A stretch of DNA of 64,000 nucleotides, from the NCBI GenBank assembly GCA_045540715.1, contig JAZQHT010000004.1:218076-282075 (forward strand), in the 5' to 3' direction. The translations under genes were made by a program, and so were the position numbers. Of this stretch, positions 35,287 to 43,819 are shown one piece after another (within the stretch, counting starts at the first letter, position 1; the number at the start of each line of letters is the position of its first letter). The notes beneath the pieces are model-generated. The model searched no databases, was not told the origin of the DNA, and was given only the letters and a program-made list of their open reading frames with translations. Source of the stretch: UMGS1279 sp045540715 (GTDB taxonomy: Bacteria; Bacillota; Clostridia; Oscillospirales; Acutalibacteraceae).

Positions 35287-36591
35287 TTATGCGTTTGGCA
35301 AAAATGCACCCATCTCTTTTAAGCGAACTTTTATTTCGGTATAATCGGCTTTTCTAACGTCACCATCACAAATTGCAGCCGTTACCCCTGCCGCCTGACC
35401 TGTTATATAACAACCAGGCATTACGCGTAAAGTGGCAAGCATTTCGCGGTCTGCAGAAAGTAATCTTCCTGCAATTAGCACGTTTTTAAGGGCTTTTGGA
35501 ATAAGGCAAGAAAGTGGAATTCCATAACTATCGCCATCGTTATAAACAAACTTTTCGTTAAATTCTTCGTGATATTTATCGAAGTCTTTTTTACTGCTTG
35601 TTGCGGCGTGTAAATCAACAGGATAATGCAAACGGCCAATTTCATCAGAAAAAGCGGCTTTTGTAATAAAATCGTTAACGTTTAAAGTATAATCTCCTTC
35701 AACACGCACACCCTCACGAACACCTAAAATACTTGCGGTTGCCAAAAGCTCTGCATTTTCAAAACCTTCAATATAACCGCGATAATAATTTTTATATTCT
35801 TCGGCTAATTTTCTGCCCTTAATTATGGCTTTTGTAAGGCACTCTTCATCGTTTTCATCAACTTTATAAATATGGCCTAAATTACCGCCTGCGCTAGTGT
35901 TGCCATGTTGCACCATACCGGGCAAATGAAGGTCTAAATTACTAAATACACCGTCTTTATAAGCCTTTTCTAAACAGCGGTCTTCTCCCTCTTTTGTACG
36001 GTTCCAATCAACGTTACCCCAAAGGGTGCAAAGGGTGGCGCCCATAACGTTGCCGTCTATATCTCCTAAAACACATTTTGCAGGTGTTTTAGTAATTAAA
36101 CTGCCAGAGCCTGAGCAATCAACATAGGTTTTTGCGGTTGCTGCAAAAACACCGCTTCTAGAAGAAAGAATTACTGTTTTTACAGTATCATCTTCTACTA
36201 CTGCGTCAATAAGTTCGGTAAAAAATAAAAGCGTAATATTTTCTTCTTTTTCTACAATTTCATCGTAAGCAAGTTTTAAACTTTCGGGGTCTATAATATA
36301 GTTACCATAGTGATTTTTAGGGCCGTTCATTTTTTTATGCATAGAATCTAAAATTTCTTTACCAATGCCACCTGCATAAAAATTAACACTGTCATCAAAT
36401 CCCATAAATAAGGGTACTAAACCTAACGTTCCAAGACCGCCTAAAGCACCTTGCTTTTCAATAAGTAAAACCTTTGCACCGTTACGAGCGGCCGCAACGG
36501 CAGCAGCAACACCACTGGGGCCGCCACCAACAACCAAAACGTCGGTATTATATTTAATTTCTAAAGACTTATTGTAATTGATGGTTTTCAT
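35287..36591 (-). CDS. FAD-dependent oxidoreductase (PF12831 type)
   Basis: 434-residue flavoprotein. The N-terminal Rossmann fold reads TDVLVVGGGPSGVAAAVAAA with the acidic end LIEKQGALGG; FVDCSGSG-like YVDCSGSGSL and the C-terminal VMPGCYITGQAAGVTAA complete the FAD site. The family includes fumarate reductase-like and sugar/secondary-metabolite dehydrogenases of unknown substrate. The start at 36591 has AAGGAGG seven bases upstream; an in-frame ATG at 36618 does not. Own promoter and terminator. I cannot name its substrate. Confidence 0.85.
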   Translation of the reverse strand: MKTINYNKSLEIKYNTDVLVVGGGPSGVAAAVAAARNGAKVLLIEKQGALGGLGTLGLVPLFMGFDDSVNFYAGGIGKEILDSMHKKMNGPKNHYGNYIIDPESLKLAYDEIVEKEENITLLFFTELIDAVVEDDTVKTVILSSRSGVFAATAKTYVDCSGSGSLITKTPAKCVLGDIDGNVMGATLCTLWGNVDWNRTKEGEDRCLEKAYKDGVFSNLDLHLPGMVQHGNTSAGGNLGHIYKVDENDEECLTKAIIKGRKLAEEYKNYYRGYIEGFENAELLATASILGVREGVRVEGDYTLNVNDFITKAAFSDEIGRLHYPVDLHAATSSKKDFDKYHEEFNEKFVYNDGDSYGIPLSCLIPKALKNVLIAGRLLSADREMLATLRVMPGCYITGQAAGVTAAICDGDVRKADYTEIKVRLKEMGAFLPNA

Positions 36592-36618
36592 AAAAAACCT
36601 CCTTACGTTTATAAACAC

Positions 36619-36647
36619 AGTATAATAAACCTAAAACAAAAAATCAA
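36619..36647 (-). promoter_or_regulatory. Sigma-A promoter of the FAD oxidoreductase gene
   Basis: On the minus strand TTGATT (36647-36642), 17-base spacer, TATACT (36624-36619), 27 bases before the start codon. Confidence 0.65.
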
Positions 36648-36662
36648 GACCAAATAAATAGT

Positions 36663-36694
36663 AAAAAGGCCGATATTTATTTAAAATATCGGCC
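36663..36694 (-). terminator. Terminator of mgtC
   Basis: Perfect 11-bp stem (36668-36678 with 36684-36694; GGCCGATATTT/AAATATCGGCC), 5-base loop, T5 after it on the minus strand. Confidence 0.9.
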
Positions 36695-36708
36695 AAACTT
36701 TATTTTTA

Positions 36709-37425
36709 TTAAATTTCTAAAGATTTGTTTCTAAAATTAATTGCAAATTTTTTAACGCCTTCAATTTTTGCAATTTCTTCAGAGAATTTTTCATAAGAAA
36801 ATTCGGGTAAAATGTTGGCAGAAAAATTAACCTTGCAGTTATCGGTATTAAGTTCTTCTGAAACTTCGCTAACGCTTACCCCTCTTGCCCCTGCGGCATA
36901 AATAGCATCTACCATTTTACCGGTTTCAACACCTTTTGTATAGCTAATTGAAATTATTGCTTTATAGCCTTTTTTTACAAAATAGTTTGAAAGAGGTTTT
37001 AAAAGTAAACTTGCAAGTAACACAACGATCGTTGTGATAATTGCAGGAATATATGCTTTAATACCAACTAGAAGACCAATACAAGCGGTGGTCCATAGTC
37101 CTGCTGCTGTGGTTAAGCCCTTAATTTTGCTTTTTTCTGTACTGCTTAAAATTGCACCTGCACCTAAAAAACCAATACCGGATACAACCTGTGCGCCCAT
37201 ACGTGTAACGTCGGCACTAAAGCCTAGCACTTCAACTGCATAAGTGCCGGCCATCATAACTGAAGCAGCACCCACACACACAATAATATGTGTTCTAAGC
37301 CCTGCAAACTGATGATGCTCGCTTCTTTCAAGACCTACAATACCACCACAAATAATAGCAACGATAAGTTGGATTAAAATTCCTAAATTATATTCAGTAA
37401 AAACGTATGTATTTAAAAGCTCCAT
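36709..37425 (-). CDS. MgtC/SapB family membrane protein
   Basis: 238-residue protein with about five membrane helices (15-150), carrying the family signature GGIVGLERSEHHQFAGLRTH, then GIGFLGAGAIL, and a soluble ACT-like C-terminal domain (about 155-235, SISYTKGVETGKMVDAIY). MgtC proteins are linked to low-Mg2+ survival and to control of the F-ATPase. The ATG follows GGGAGG. No mgtB-type transporter is adjacent. A moderate hairpin separates it from the CofE-like gene upstream, so expression may be partly joint. Confidence 0.9.
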   Translation of the reverse strand: MELLNTYVFTEYNLGILIQLIVAIICGGIVGLERSEHHQFAGLRTHIIVCVGAASVMMAGTYAVEVLGFSADVTRMGAQVVSGIGFLGAGAILSSTEKSKIKGLTTAAGLWTTACIGLLVGIKAYIPAIITTIVVLLASLLLKPLSNYFVKKGYKAIISISYTKGVETGKMVDAIYAAGARGVSVSEVSEELNTDNCKVNFSANILPEFSYEKFSEEIAKIEGVKKFAINFRNKSLEI

Positions 37426-37441
37426 ATTTTACCTCCCAAAA

Positions 37442-37470
37442 AATAATAAGGGTGAAATATTCCACCCTTA
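37442..37470 (-). terminator. Hairpin between the CofE-like gene and mgtC
   Basis: 8-bp stem (37447-37454 with 37463-37470; TAAGGGTG/CACCCTTA), 8-base loop, then TTATTTTTT on the minus strand just before the mgtC ribosome site. Probably a partial terminator. Confidence 0.6.
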
Positions 37471-37474
37471 AAAA

Positions 37475-38218
37475 CTAATCTTCAAAAACGGGTTCTACTG
37501 CATCATCTGCCATTTTGCGACAGATTGCAATAGGTGTTTGTTGGTCGGACTGGTCAAGCGGATTATCGCCAAACAATTCACGAGCCATACTTAAGGTTAC
37601 TTCTTTTGTAGAAGAACCAAGTACTTCAAGACCGATATCGTTAGCGTCAAGCATGATAACGTAACAGCCGGTGTGTTTTGCTAAATCTTCACACACTTTA
37701 TCGGGCTCGAGCGGTGCCATTTTTGCATATTGATTATATGGTGGAATAACATATTCGCCAGGTCCGTCAATAGAACGAGCTTTAGGACCCACAACGTTAT
37801 AGAAAACGCCTTTAATACCAAAAGGTTTTGTAAATGCTGCACAAATGCAACCTAAAAAGATTTTTGGAAAACCAATATCTCTAAGTGCTAATTCCATAGT
37901 ATAGGGACTGCCAAGACCTATACCGTAAGGAGATTTGGTTACAAACTTAACTAAAAACTTTGCCAAAGGGCTAACCTTAATTTCGTCAATGTGCCAAGCT
38001 CTGCCTTGGCTTATTGCAACCATTTTTTCACTTAAAAAGATACCGTCGCCCTCTTGCACATAAGGCATAACGTATTTATCCATAATTTCAAAAAGGTTGT
38101 CCCCTTTTTTAACAACGTGGGTTTTAACGGGGTAACGTGCAAATTTACCAAACGAGGTTTCTTTAATAAGTTTTTTGCCTTTATTTGGTTTAAAGGTTGA
38201 CATATCGGGTGTTGCCAT
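37475..38218 (-). CDS. CofE-like (F420-0:gamma-glutamyl ligase family) protein
   Basis: 247-residue soluble protein resembling the CofE fold seen in F420-0:gamma-glutamyl ligases: a VVKKGDNLFEIMDKYV strand-helix, GDGIFLSEKMVAISQGR (compare the EGDVLVVAQKIVSKAEGR block), a CICAAFTKPFGIKGVFY segment and DANDIGLEVLG near the end. Bacillota generally do not make coenzyme F420, so a different gamma-glutamyl or amide ligase reaction is more likely. Its own divergent promoter faces mtaB. I am confident of the fold family and not of the substrate. Confidence 0.7.
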   Translation of the reverse strand: MATPDMSTFKPNKGKKLIKETSFGKFARYPVKTHVVKKGDNLFEIMDKYVMPYVQEGDGIFLSEKMVAISQGRAWHIDEIKVSPLAKFLVKFVTKSPYGIGLGSPYTMELALRDIGFPKIFLGCICAAFTKPFGIKGVFYNVVGPKARSIDGPGEYVIPPYNQYAKMAPLEPDKVCEDLAKHTGCYVIMLDANDIGLEVLGSSTKEVTLSMARELFGDNPLDQSDQQTPIAICRKMADDAVEPVFED

Positions 38219-38255
38219 AATAAGACCTACCTTAAAAATACTAATTACTTTTTAT

Positions 38256-38284
38256 ATTATAAACTAAATTTTGTAAAAAAGCAA
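38256..38284 (-). promoter_or_regulatory. Sigma-A promoter of the CofE-like gene
   Basis: On the minus strand TTGCTT (38284-38279), 17-base spacer, perfect TATAAT (38261-38256). Confidence 0.55.
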
Positions 38285-38293
38285 TTATTTATA

Positions 38294-38322
38294 TTGAGAA
38301 TTTAATAAAAAAAGATTATAAT
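38294..38322 (+). promoter_or_regulatory. Sigma-A promoter of mtaB
   Basis: TTGAGA (38294-38299), 17-base spacer, perfect TATAAT (38317-38322), followed by an AAAAGGGGGG ribosome site before the ATG at 38353. Confidence 0.75.
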
Positions 38323-38352
38323 ATAAAAAACAATGAAAAGGGGGGTTATTTT

Positions 38353-39603
38353 ATGACGGTAAGTTTTTACACTTTGGGTTGCAAGGTTAACCAATACGAA
38401 ACCGAAAGCATGAAAAATATTTTACTTGAAAACGGTTTTAGTTTAAGTGAAAATGGCGATATTGCAGTTGTTAATTCTTGCACGGTTACTGCCGAAAGTG
38501 ATAGAAAAACAAGGCAACTGCTTAACCGAATCAGAAATAATAACCCATCTTCTATAATTGTGCTAACCGGCTGTATGCCCCAAGCGCATCCCGATAAAGT
38601 GGCAGAATTTAATGCCGATATAGTTGTTGGCAATACTTCTAAACGTGATATTTTGCTTTTAATAAACAACTATTTAAAAAACCGCAAAAAGCTTGTTGAA
38701 CTACCGGTGCACGAACCAAACGAAGAGTTTTGCGAAACACCTATAAGAAATTTTTCTGAAAAGACAAGGGCTTTTATGAAAATTGAAGACGGCTGTAACA
38801 GGGCTTGTACTTATTGTATTATTCCAAAAGCACGCGGCAGAGTGCGCAGTCGTGAATTATCTGCAATTAAAAAGGAAGCCGAAGTGCTTTCCGTTAACGG
38901 CTACAAAGAAATTGTGCTAACAGGCATTAACCTTTCTTCTTACCATTACGGCTTAGAAAACGCCGTAAAAACAGTTGCAAACGTGGATGGTATTTCTAGG
39001 GTGCGTTTAGGTTCGTTAGAGCCCGACCTTATGACAAAGGAACTTTTACTTGCTTTAAAAGAAATACCCGAATTTTGCCCCAATTTTCATTTATCTTTAC
39101 AAGCGGGTTGCAATAATACTTTAAAAAGGATGAACCGCCTTTACACAAAAGAAGAATATGAAAATTTAGTAAAGCAGATTTTTGAAATTTTTGATAACCC
39201 CTCAATTACCACCGACGTTATGGTGGGCTTTGCAGGAGAAGATGAAAACGACTTTTTAGAATCTTTAAAATTTGTTGAAGATATTGGTTTTGCACACACA
39301 CATATATTCCCCTATTCTATAAGAGAGGGCACCTTTGCGGCAAAGTTTAAAGACCAAGTAACAAAAAGCGAAAAAAGCCGCCGCGTAAAACTTATGGAAG
39401 AGGCCGCAAAAAAAGCAGCTATTAAGTTTAACACAAAACAAATTGGTAAAATCTTACCCGTGCTTATTGAAAGCGATAACACCGGTTATACCGAAAACTA
39501 CGTTAAGGTTAGTTGTTTAGATGATGCTAAAGAAGGCGAAATTGTAAAAATTAAAATTTCTTCTTGCGACGAAAGCGGACTTTACGGACATATTGAAAAA
39601 TAA
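38353..39603 (+). CDS. mtaB: tRNA t6A37 methylthiotransferase MtaB
   Basis: Radical SAM enzyme that turns t6A37 of tRNA into ms2t6A. 416 residues: the UPF0004 domain binds the auxiliary [4Fe-4S] cluster through C10, C43 and C74; the radical SAM cluster uses C148, C152 and C155 (CNRACTYC); a TRAM-type RNA-binding domain ends the protein (TGYTENYVKVSC). The opening TLGCKVNQYETES and overall size favour MtaB over MiaB or RimO. Monocistronic with its own promoter and terminator. Confidence 0.95.
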   Translation: MTVSFYTLGCKVNQYETESMKNILLENGFSLSENGDIAVVNSCTVTAESDRKTRQLLNRIRNNNPSSIIVLTGCMPQAHPDKVAEFNADIVVGNTSKRDILLLINNYLKNRKKLVELPVHEPNEEFCETPIRNFSEKTRAFMKIEDGCNRACTYCIIPKARGRVRSRELSAIKKEAEVLSVNGYKEIVLTGINLSSYHYGLENAVKTVANVDGISRVRLGSLEPDLMTKELLLALKEIPEFCPNFHLSLQAGCNNTLKRMNRLYTKEEYENLVKQIFEIFDNPSITTDVMVGFAGEDENDFLESLKFVEDIGFAHTHIFPYSIREGTFAAKFKDQVTKSEKSRRVKLMEEAAKKAAIKFNTKQIGKILPVLIESDNTGYTENYVKVSCLDDAKEGEIVKIKISSCDESGLYGHIEK

Positions 39604-39628
39604 AAAAGACCTGATAATCAGGTCTTTT
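39604..39628. terminator. Bidirectional terminator between mtaB and the YczE-type gene
   Basis: Perfect 11-bp stem (39604-39614 with 39618-39628; AAAAGACCTGA/TCAGGTCTTTT), 3-base loop, A/T tracts on both sides. Serves the two convergent genes. Confidence 0.9.
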
Positions 39629-39634
39629 ATTTTT

Positions 39635-40324
39635 TTACATCTCAAACATTTTTTCTATTCTTTTAAAGGTTGGCTCAAATACAAAAATTTTATCATACAA
39701 TTTTGTAAATAATCCTATCAACGGGCCATTAAACAAAGTAATAACAACAGTACCAATCCCTATACCCGTAAAATTTTTAAAAAGGCATAAAGAAAGTATA
39801 ATTGAAATTGTTAAAAATACTATATCAAAAATGATTTTAAATTTAGCTAAACTATAATTAAATTTAAAGGTTATGCATTTAGTAAAAAAATCGGTAGTTT
39901 GAGGATATAGATAGCTTTTAAAGGCAAATGCTAAAGATATGCCAATTAATAAATCGGCCATTATAAACAAAATAATTCTAATAATTAAACTATTTTCAAA
40001 AGCAAGATAAAATTCTGGTTTTGCAAAGGGCAAAAGTCTAAATAAATCTAAACACGTGGCGAAAGCTATGCTACTAAAAAAAGCAAAAAAGTAAATTGGT
40101 TTAATTTTTTTAACCCATATACACATTATTAAAAATAAGGTGCCTTGAATTATATACTCCCACTGTCCAAAGGTTAAAAAATTAAACTTTGTACTTAAAA
40201 TTAGAGAAGGTGCTATTAACATAGAAACACCAAAATTAGAAGCGGTTATCATTGCAACAGAAAAAGCCATAAGAATAATGCCTATTAAATAGGCAACTTC
40301 ACTACTTATCTTAATCTTTTTCAT
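39635..40324 (-). CDS. YczE/YyaS (DUF6198)-type membrane protein
   Basis: 229-residue protein with about five to six membrane helices. The first helix text (YLIGIILMAFSVAMITASNFG) followed by SMLIAPSLILS and the later FTGIGIGTVVITLFNGPLIG are typical of the YczE/YitT-related family, of unknown function. It is the last gene after the methyltransferase (10-base gap) and fumarase alpha genes and ends at a shared terminator. Confidence 0.75.
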   Translation of the reverse strand: MKKIKISSEVAYLIGIILMAFSVAMITASNFGVSMLIAPSLILSTKFNFLTFGQWEYIIQGTLFLIMCIWVKKIKPIYFFAFFSSIAFATCLDLFRLLPFAKPEFYLAFENSLIIRIILFIMADLLIGISLAFAFKSYLYPQTTDFFTKCITFKFNYSLAKFKIIFDIVFLTISIILSLCLFKNFTGIGIGTVVITLFNGPLIGLFTKLYDKIFVFEPTFKRIEKMFEM

Positions 40325-40333
40325 TTTAATCTC

Positions 40334-41449
40334 CTATTTAAAAAACATATAAACGTCGCACTTTAGCATACCGTTATAAAGCTTACGTTTTTTATCGGCA
40401 GTGCGGCAGAAAAGTTCTTCAAAATTGTCTTGCGGACTAATTACAAAATAGCCTTTACCTTTTTCGTTAGGCAAAACCTCACCCATAACTTTATAAAGGT
40501 CTTCTGCCATTTTTATATCTAAAAGTCTTTCACCGTAAGGCGGGTTTGTTATAACCTTTAATCGACCATCGGGCAAACGCAAATTTTTAACGTCTTGCAC
40601 ACTTGCTGTAACTAAATTTTCAACCCCCGCTTTGCGTGCATTTTCTTTTGTTAAATTAACGCACTCGGGGTCTATATCAAAACCAACGCCTTTAAATTCA
40701 GGGTTTTTAATAATTAAATCTAAGGCTTCGCTTCTAGCACTTTCAAAGGCTTTTTTACCAATAAAACTTAAATTTTCACCTGCAAATTTGCGGTTTAAGC
40801 CGGGTGCTTGGTTTTTTGCCATAAGGGCGGCTTCTATTAAAATGGTACCGCTACCGCAAAATGGGTCGTAAAGCAAAGTATCGGGATAAATACGAGCAAG
40901 TGAACACATAGCCGCTGCTAAAGTTTCTTTTATTGGGGCAATATTGCTATGTGCTCTATATCCCCTTTTATGTAGCGCCTCACCGCTTGTATCAATACAA
41001 ACGGTAACTTTGTTTTTAATAATTGAAAAACGGATTTTTACAGTGCTACCGTTTTCTAAAAACCAATCTGTTTTATAGGCGGCTTTTAAGCGTTCAACTA
41101 TTGCTTTCTTTATAATTGATTGGCAGTTTGGAATACTATGTAGTTCTGAATTTAAGCTATAGCCTGTTACTGGAAATGCATCAAATTTGCCAATAAAATT
41201 TTCTAATGGTATTTTTTTAACGTTATCAAAAAGCTCGTCAAAAGTGGTAGCAGAAAACTCGCCTAAAACAAGCATAATTCTTTCTGATAAACGAGAAAAT
41301 ATATTTGCTTTTGCGCAAGAATTAGCATCGCCAAAAAAACTTACTCTACCGTTTTCAGCAACTACGTTTTTAAGTCCTATTCTTTTTAATTCATCTGCTA
41401 ACAGCCCTTCTATACCAAGTGCCGTTGTAGCAATAAATTTATATTCCAT
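40334..41449 (-). CDS. THUMP-domain class I RNA methyltransferase (RlmL N-domain/YpsC type)
   Basis: 371 residues: an N-terminal ferredoxin-like and THUMP region (about 1-155) and a Rossmann methyltransferase domain with LLYDPFCGSGTILIEAALMA (SAM binding) and catalytic TNPPYGERL. This is the architecture of 23S rRNA m2G methyltransferases (RlmL first half; YpsC in Bacillus). The ribosome site AAGGAG overlaps the end of the fumarase gene. Target nucleotide is inferred from the family only. Confidence 0.9.
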   Translation of the reverse strand: MEYKFIATTALGIEGLLADELKRIGLKNVVAENGRVSFFGDANSCAKANIFSRLSERIMLVLGEFSATTFDELFDNVKKIPLENFIGKFDAFPVTGYSLNSELHSIPNCQSIIKKAIVERLKAAYKTDWFLENGSTVKIRFSIIKNKVTVCIDTSGEALHKRGYRAHSNIAPIKETLAAAMCSLARIYPDTLLYDPFCGSGTILIEAALMAKNQAPGLNRKFAGENLSFIGKKAFESARSEALDLIIKNPEFKGVGFDIDPECVNLTKENARKAGVENLVTASVQDVKNLRLPDGRLKVITNPPYGERLLDIKMAEDLYKVMGEVLPNEKGKGYFVISPQDNFEELFCRTADKKRKLYNGMLKCDVYMFFK

Positions 41450-41458
41450 TATAACTCC

Positions 41459-42298
41459 TTAAAGCGTTTCTGTTATATGTCTATTAACGTGGCAACCAAT
41501 ATTGACCGCTACAGGAAGCCCCGCTATATGTGTGGGCATTACCTCAATATTTACCTTTAAAGCGGTGGTTTTGCCGCCAAAACCTTGCGGACCAATATTA
41601 AGTTTATTAATTTCTTCTAAAAGTTTATCTTCTAATTCGCTATAAAATGGGTCGGCATTTTTACTTTCTATGCTTCTTACTAACGCTTTTTTAGAAAGCA
41701 AAGCGCACTCTTCAAAATTGCCGCCAATACCAACGCCAATAACCATTGGCGGACAAGCGTTACTACCTGCATTTTTTACAATTTCTAAAACGGCGTTTAT
41801 TACACCGTTTTCGCCGTCAGTTGGGTTTAGCATTTTAATACTGCTCATATTTTCACTGCCCATACCTTTTGGGGCAACGGTTATTTTTAATTTTTCGCCA
41901 CCCACTATTTTGGTGTGAATAATGGCCGGAGTATTAGTGTTTGTGTTTACCCTGTTAATTGGATCGCCTACAACAGAAAGACGAAGCAGTCCCTTTATAT
42001 AAGCATTTTTAACCCCTTCGTTTATGGCGTCGTAAAGATTACCGCCAAACAAATGAAGGTCTTGTCCTATTTCTAAAAAAACAACCGCAAGTCCCGTATC
42101 TTGACAAATGGGAATATTCATTTCATTTGCCACTTTAACGTTTTGGTTAATAATTTCAATTGCCTTTTTACTAGCACCTTGTTCTAAACTTTCGGCATTG
42201 ATTAAAGCTGAAACCATATCGTTTGGTAAAGTTCTATTAGCTTTTATAAAAAGTTCTTCTATTTTTTTAGAAACTATGCTAACGTCTAACTCTCTCAT
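41459..42298 (-). CDS. Class I fumarate hydratase/L-tartrate dehydratase, alpha subunit
   Basis: [4Fe-4S] hydro-lyase alpha subunit (279 residues) catalysing fumarate to malate, or tartrate to oxaloacetate. The three cluster cysteines are C65 (ICQDTG), C182 (ACPPMVIGVGIGG) and C269 (IGCHVNRH); APKGMGSENMSSIKML is another family block. Heterodimeric enzymes need a beta subunit, normally encoded next to alpha; here the next gene is a methyltransferase and the preceding one is yabR, so beta must lie elsewhere. Own terminator-bounded unit after yabR. Confidence 0.9.
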   Translation of the reverse strand: MRELDVSIVSKKIEELFIKANRTLPNDMVSALINAESLEQGASKKAIEIINQNVKVANEMNIPICQDTGLAVVFLEIGQDLHLFGGNLYDAINEGVKNAYIKGLLRLSVVGDPINRVNTNTNTPAIIHTKIVGGEKLKITVAPKGMGSENMSSIKMLNPTDGENGVINAVLEIVKNAGSNACPPMVIGVGIGGNFEECALLSKKALVRSIESKNADPFYSELEDKLLEEINKLNIGPQGFGGKTTALKVNIEVMPTHIAGLPVAVNIGCHVNRHITETL

Positions 42299-42310
42299 AA
42301 CGTTCCTTTC

Positions 42311-42345
42311 ATAAAAATAGGTTTTGACAATTAAGCCAAAACCTA
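42311..42345 (-). terminator. Terminator of the rqcP-yabR cluster
   Basis: Perfect 9-bp stem (42318-42326 with 42337-42345; TAGGTTTTG/CAAAACCTA), 10-base loop, then T5 on the minus strand, between yabR and the fumarase gene. Confidence 0.75.
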
Positions 42346-42358
42346 AAAAGTACCTTTT

Positions 42359-42775
42359 TTATCTTTGTCCTCTGCTTTTACGGTTAAAGTCACCATTTTT
42401 GCGCTTTAACATTGAGAACTTTTCATCTGAGGTTTGTTTAAAACGATTCATCATATCTTCAAACGAACCTTCGTTTTTGGTTTCTGTCCATACAAAAGAA
42501 TTGTCTATTTTTGCGGGGGCAGTATATTTTTTTTGTTTTCTTTCTTCTGCCTTTTTGATGCTTAAAGAAATTTTATTATCTTCACTAACGTTTAATACCT
42601 TAACTTTAACGGTATCGTTAACCTTTAAAACCTCTTTAATATCAGTAATATATTTGTGAGAAACCTCTGAAATATGTACCATACCCGTTACACCTTCACC
42701 GATTTCTACAAACGCGCCAAAGCCGGTAATACCCGTAACTTTGCCTTCTAAAATATCGCCCACGTTAACCTGCAT
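42359..42775 (-). CDS. yabR: S1 RNA-binding domain protein (YabR-like)
   Basis: 138 residues: one S1 domain (about 1-72, VGDILEGKVTGITGFGAFVE then GMVHISEVSHKYI) and a basic, likely disordered tail. It lies after divIC as yabR does in B. subtilis. Its role is probably binding RNA or ribosomes; the function is not established. The ATG follows GGAGG. Confidence 0.9.
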   Translation of the reverse strand: MQVNVGDILEGKVTGITGFGAFVEIGEGVTGMVHISEVSHKYITDIKEVLKVNDTVKVKVLNVSEDNKISLSIKKAEERKQKKYTAPAKIDNSFVWTETKNEGSFEDMMNRFKQTSDEKFSMLKRKNGDFNRKSRGQR

Positions 42776-42822
42776 TGCTAAAAAATTTCCTCCCCAATGT
42801 AATTACAAAAAATAAAAGACGA

Positions 42823-43113
42823 TTAGTTTCCTGATGGGTCAATAAAAACCTGTTCATTAGGATAAACGTATCCTAACCGTTCTCTTGCCGCTTTTTCGAT
42901 AAGTTCTTTCTCGTCGCCATCTTCAGAAAGACGTTTTAGTTCATCTACAACTAAGGTCTTTTCGCCAAGATAGGCTTCTTTTTCTTCAAGTAATTGCATT
43001 TTGCTAATAAGTTCTATTTGTAGGTTAATTAACGTGTAGCTTAAATAAACCGCAAACAAAAGCAACAATATTCTTAATAAGATACTCCTCGATTTGCTTT
43101 CTTTGGCTGACAA
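42823..43113 (-). CDS. divIC: Septum formation initiator DivIC/FtsB
   Basis: 96-residue single-pass division protein: short basic cytoplasmic end, membrane helix (about 11-30), coiled coil (about 32-62, LQIELISKMQLLEEKEAYL) and a C-terminal AARERLGYVYPNEQVFI motif typical of DivIC/FtsB. Starts at TTG with AAGGAAG eight bases upstream; this overlaps yabQ by 40 bases. It works with FtsL/DivIB in the divisome. Confidence 0.92.
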   Translation of the reverse strand: MSAKESKSRSILLRILLLLFAVYLSYTLINLQIELISKMQLLEEKEAYLGEKTLVVDELKRLSEDGDEKELIEKAARERLGYVYPNEQVFIDPSGN

Positions 43114-43529
43114 TGACTTAACTTCCTTTTTATTTTTATATGCCGATTATACACAATTTTTCGTAAGTGTGCAAGTGGTTTTAAAACTATTTTTAAAATA
43201 TTTTCAAAAAATTCACAAATTTTTCTTGCTGGACCTAAAATTAAGTAAAAAAGTTTTGAAATTGTTAGTTTAAAAAGTGAAAAACCAATAAATGCCCCTA
43301 TTAGTACAAAACCACGAATTTCACCGTTTGTTCTTAAAATAAAAAAGCAAAAGAAAACTACCGTTAACACTAAAAAATAGAAAATATCTATTATAAAAAT
43401 GGTAATCGTCTTTTGTTTTTTAATATGTCTTATTAATTTTAACAGGTCGTAAAAAAGAGCTGAAAATAATCCTAAAAGAATTGAAAGTAAAAAGGTAGTT
43501 GCTTGATTATTAACCCCTATTTCCCACAT
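43074..43529 (-). CDS. yabQ: Spore cortex biosynthesis protein YabQ
   Basis: 151-residue membrane protein with about four helices; MWEIGVNNQATTFLLSILLG followed by LFYDLLKLIRH is the YabQ signature. In B. subtilis YabQ localises to the forespore membrane and is needed for cortex. Its ATG shares one base with the yabP stop (TAATG). The C-terminal basic tail is where divIC overlaps. Confidence 0.9.
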   Translation of the reverse strand: MWEIGVNNQATTFLLSILLGLFSALFYDLLKLIRHIKKQKTITIFIIDIFYFLVLTVVFFCFFILRTNGEIRGFVLIGAFIGFSLFKLTISKLFYLILGPARKICEFFENILKIVLKPLAHLRKIVYNRHIKIKRKLSHCQPKKANRGVSY

Positions 43530-43777
43530 TATTTAAAGATGCGTCCTATTAAACTTTTAGGTTTATTTTCATTTGTATAACCAAGCGCAAAAATAGTGCC
43601 TTGCATTTTAAAGTCGCCCGTTTCAACCGAAAAACTTTCCATTTGCAGTTCTTCTCCCTTTAAAGTAAGCTCCCCTAATTCAGTTTGCAAAACCACCAAA
43701 TTGTCTTCAAAACTTTTGCAGTCTAACACACCCGAAATATTTAAACTTTTACGGCCTTCCATAATAATATTGTGCAT
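43529..43777 (-). CDS. yabP: Sporulation protein YabP
   Basis: 82-residue YabP/YqfC-family protein: starts MHNIIMEGRKSLNISGV and contains LDCKSFEDNLVVLQTELGEL and the beta-rich LTLKGEELQMESFSVETG. Required with YabQ for spore formation in B. subtilis. The ATG follows AAGGAGG; one-base stop/start overlap with yabQ. Confidence 0.93.
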   Translation of the reverse strand: MHNIIMEGRKSLNISGVLDCKSFEDNLVVLQTELGELTLKGEELQMESFSVETGDFKMQGTIFALGYTNENKPKSLIGRIFK

Positions 43778-43819
43778 ATCGTTTCCTCCTTACACAATAT
43801 TATTCGAAATCTTGTTTTT

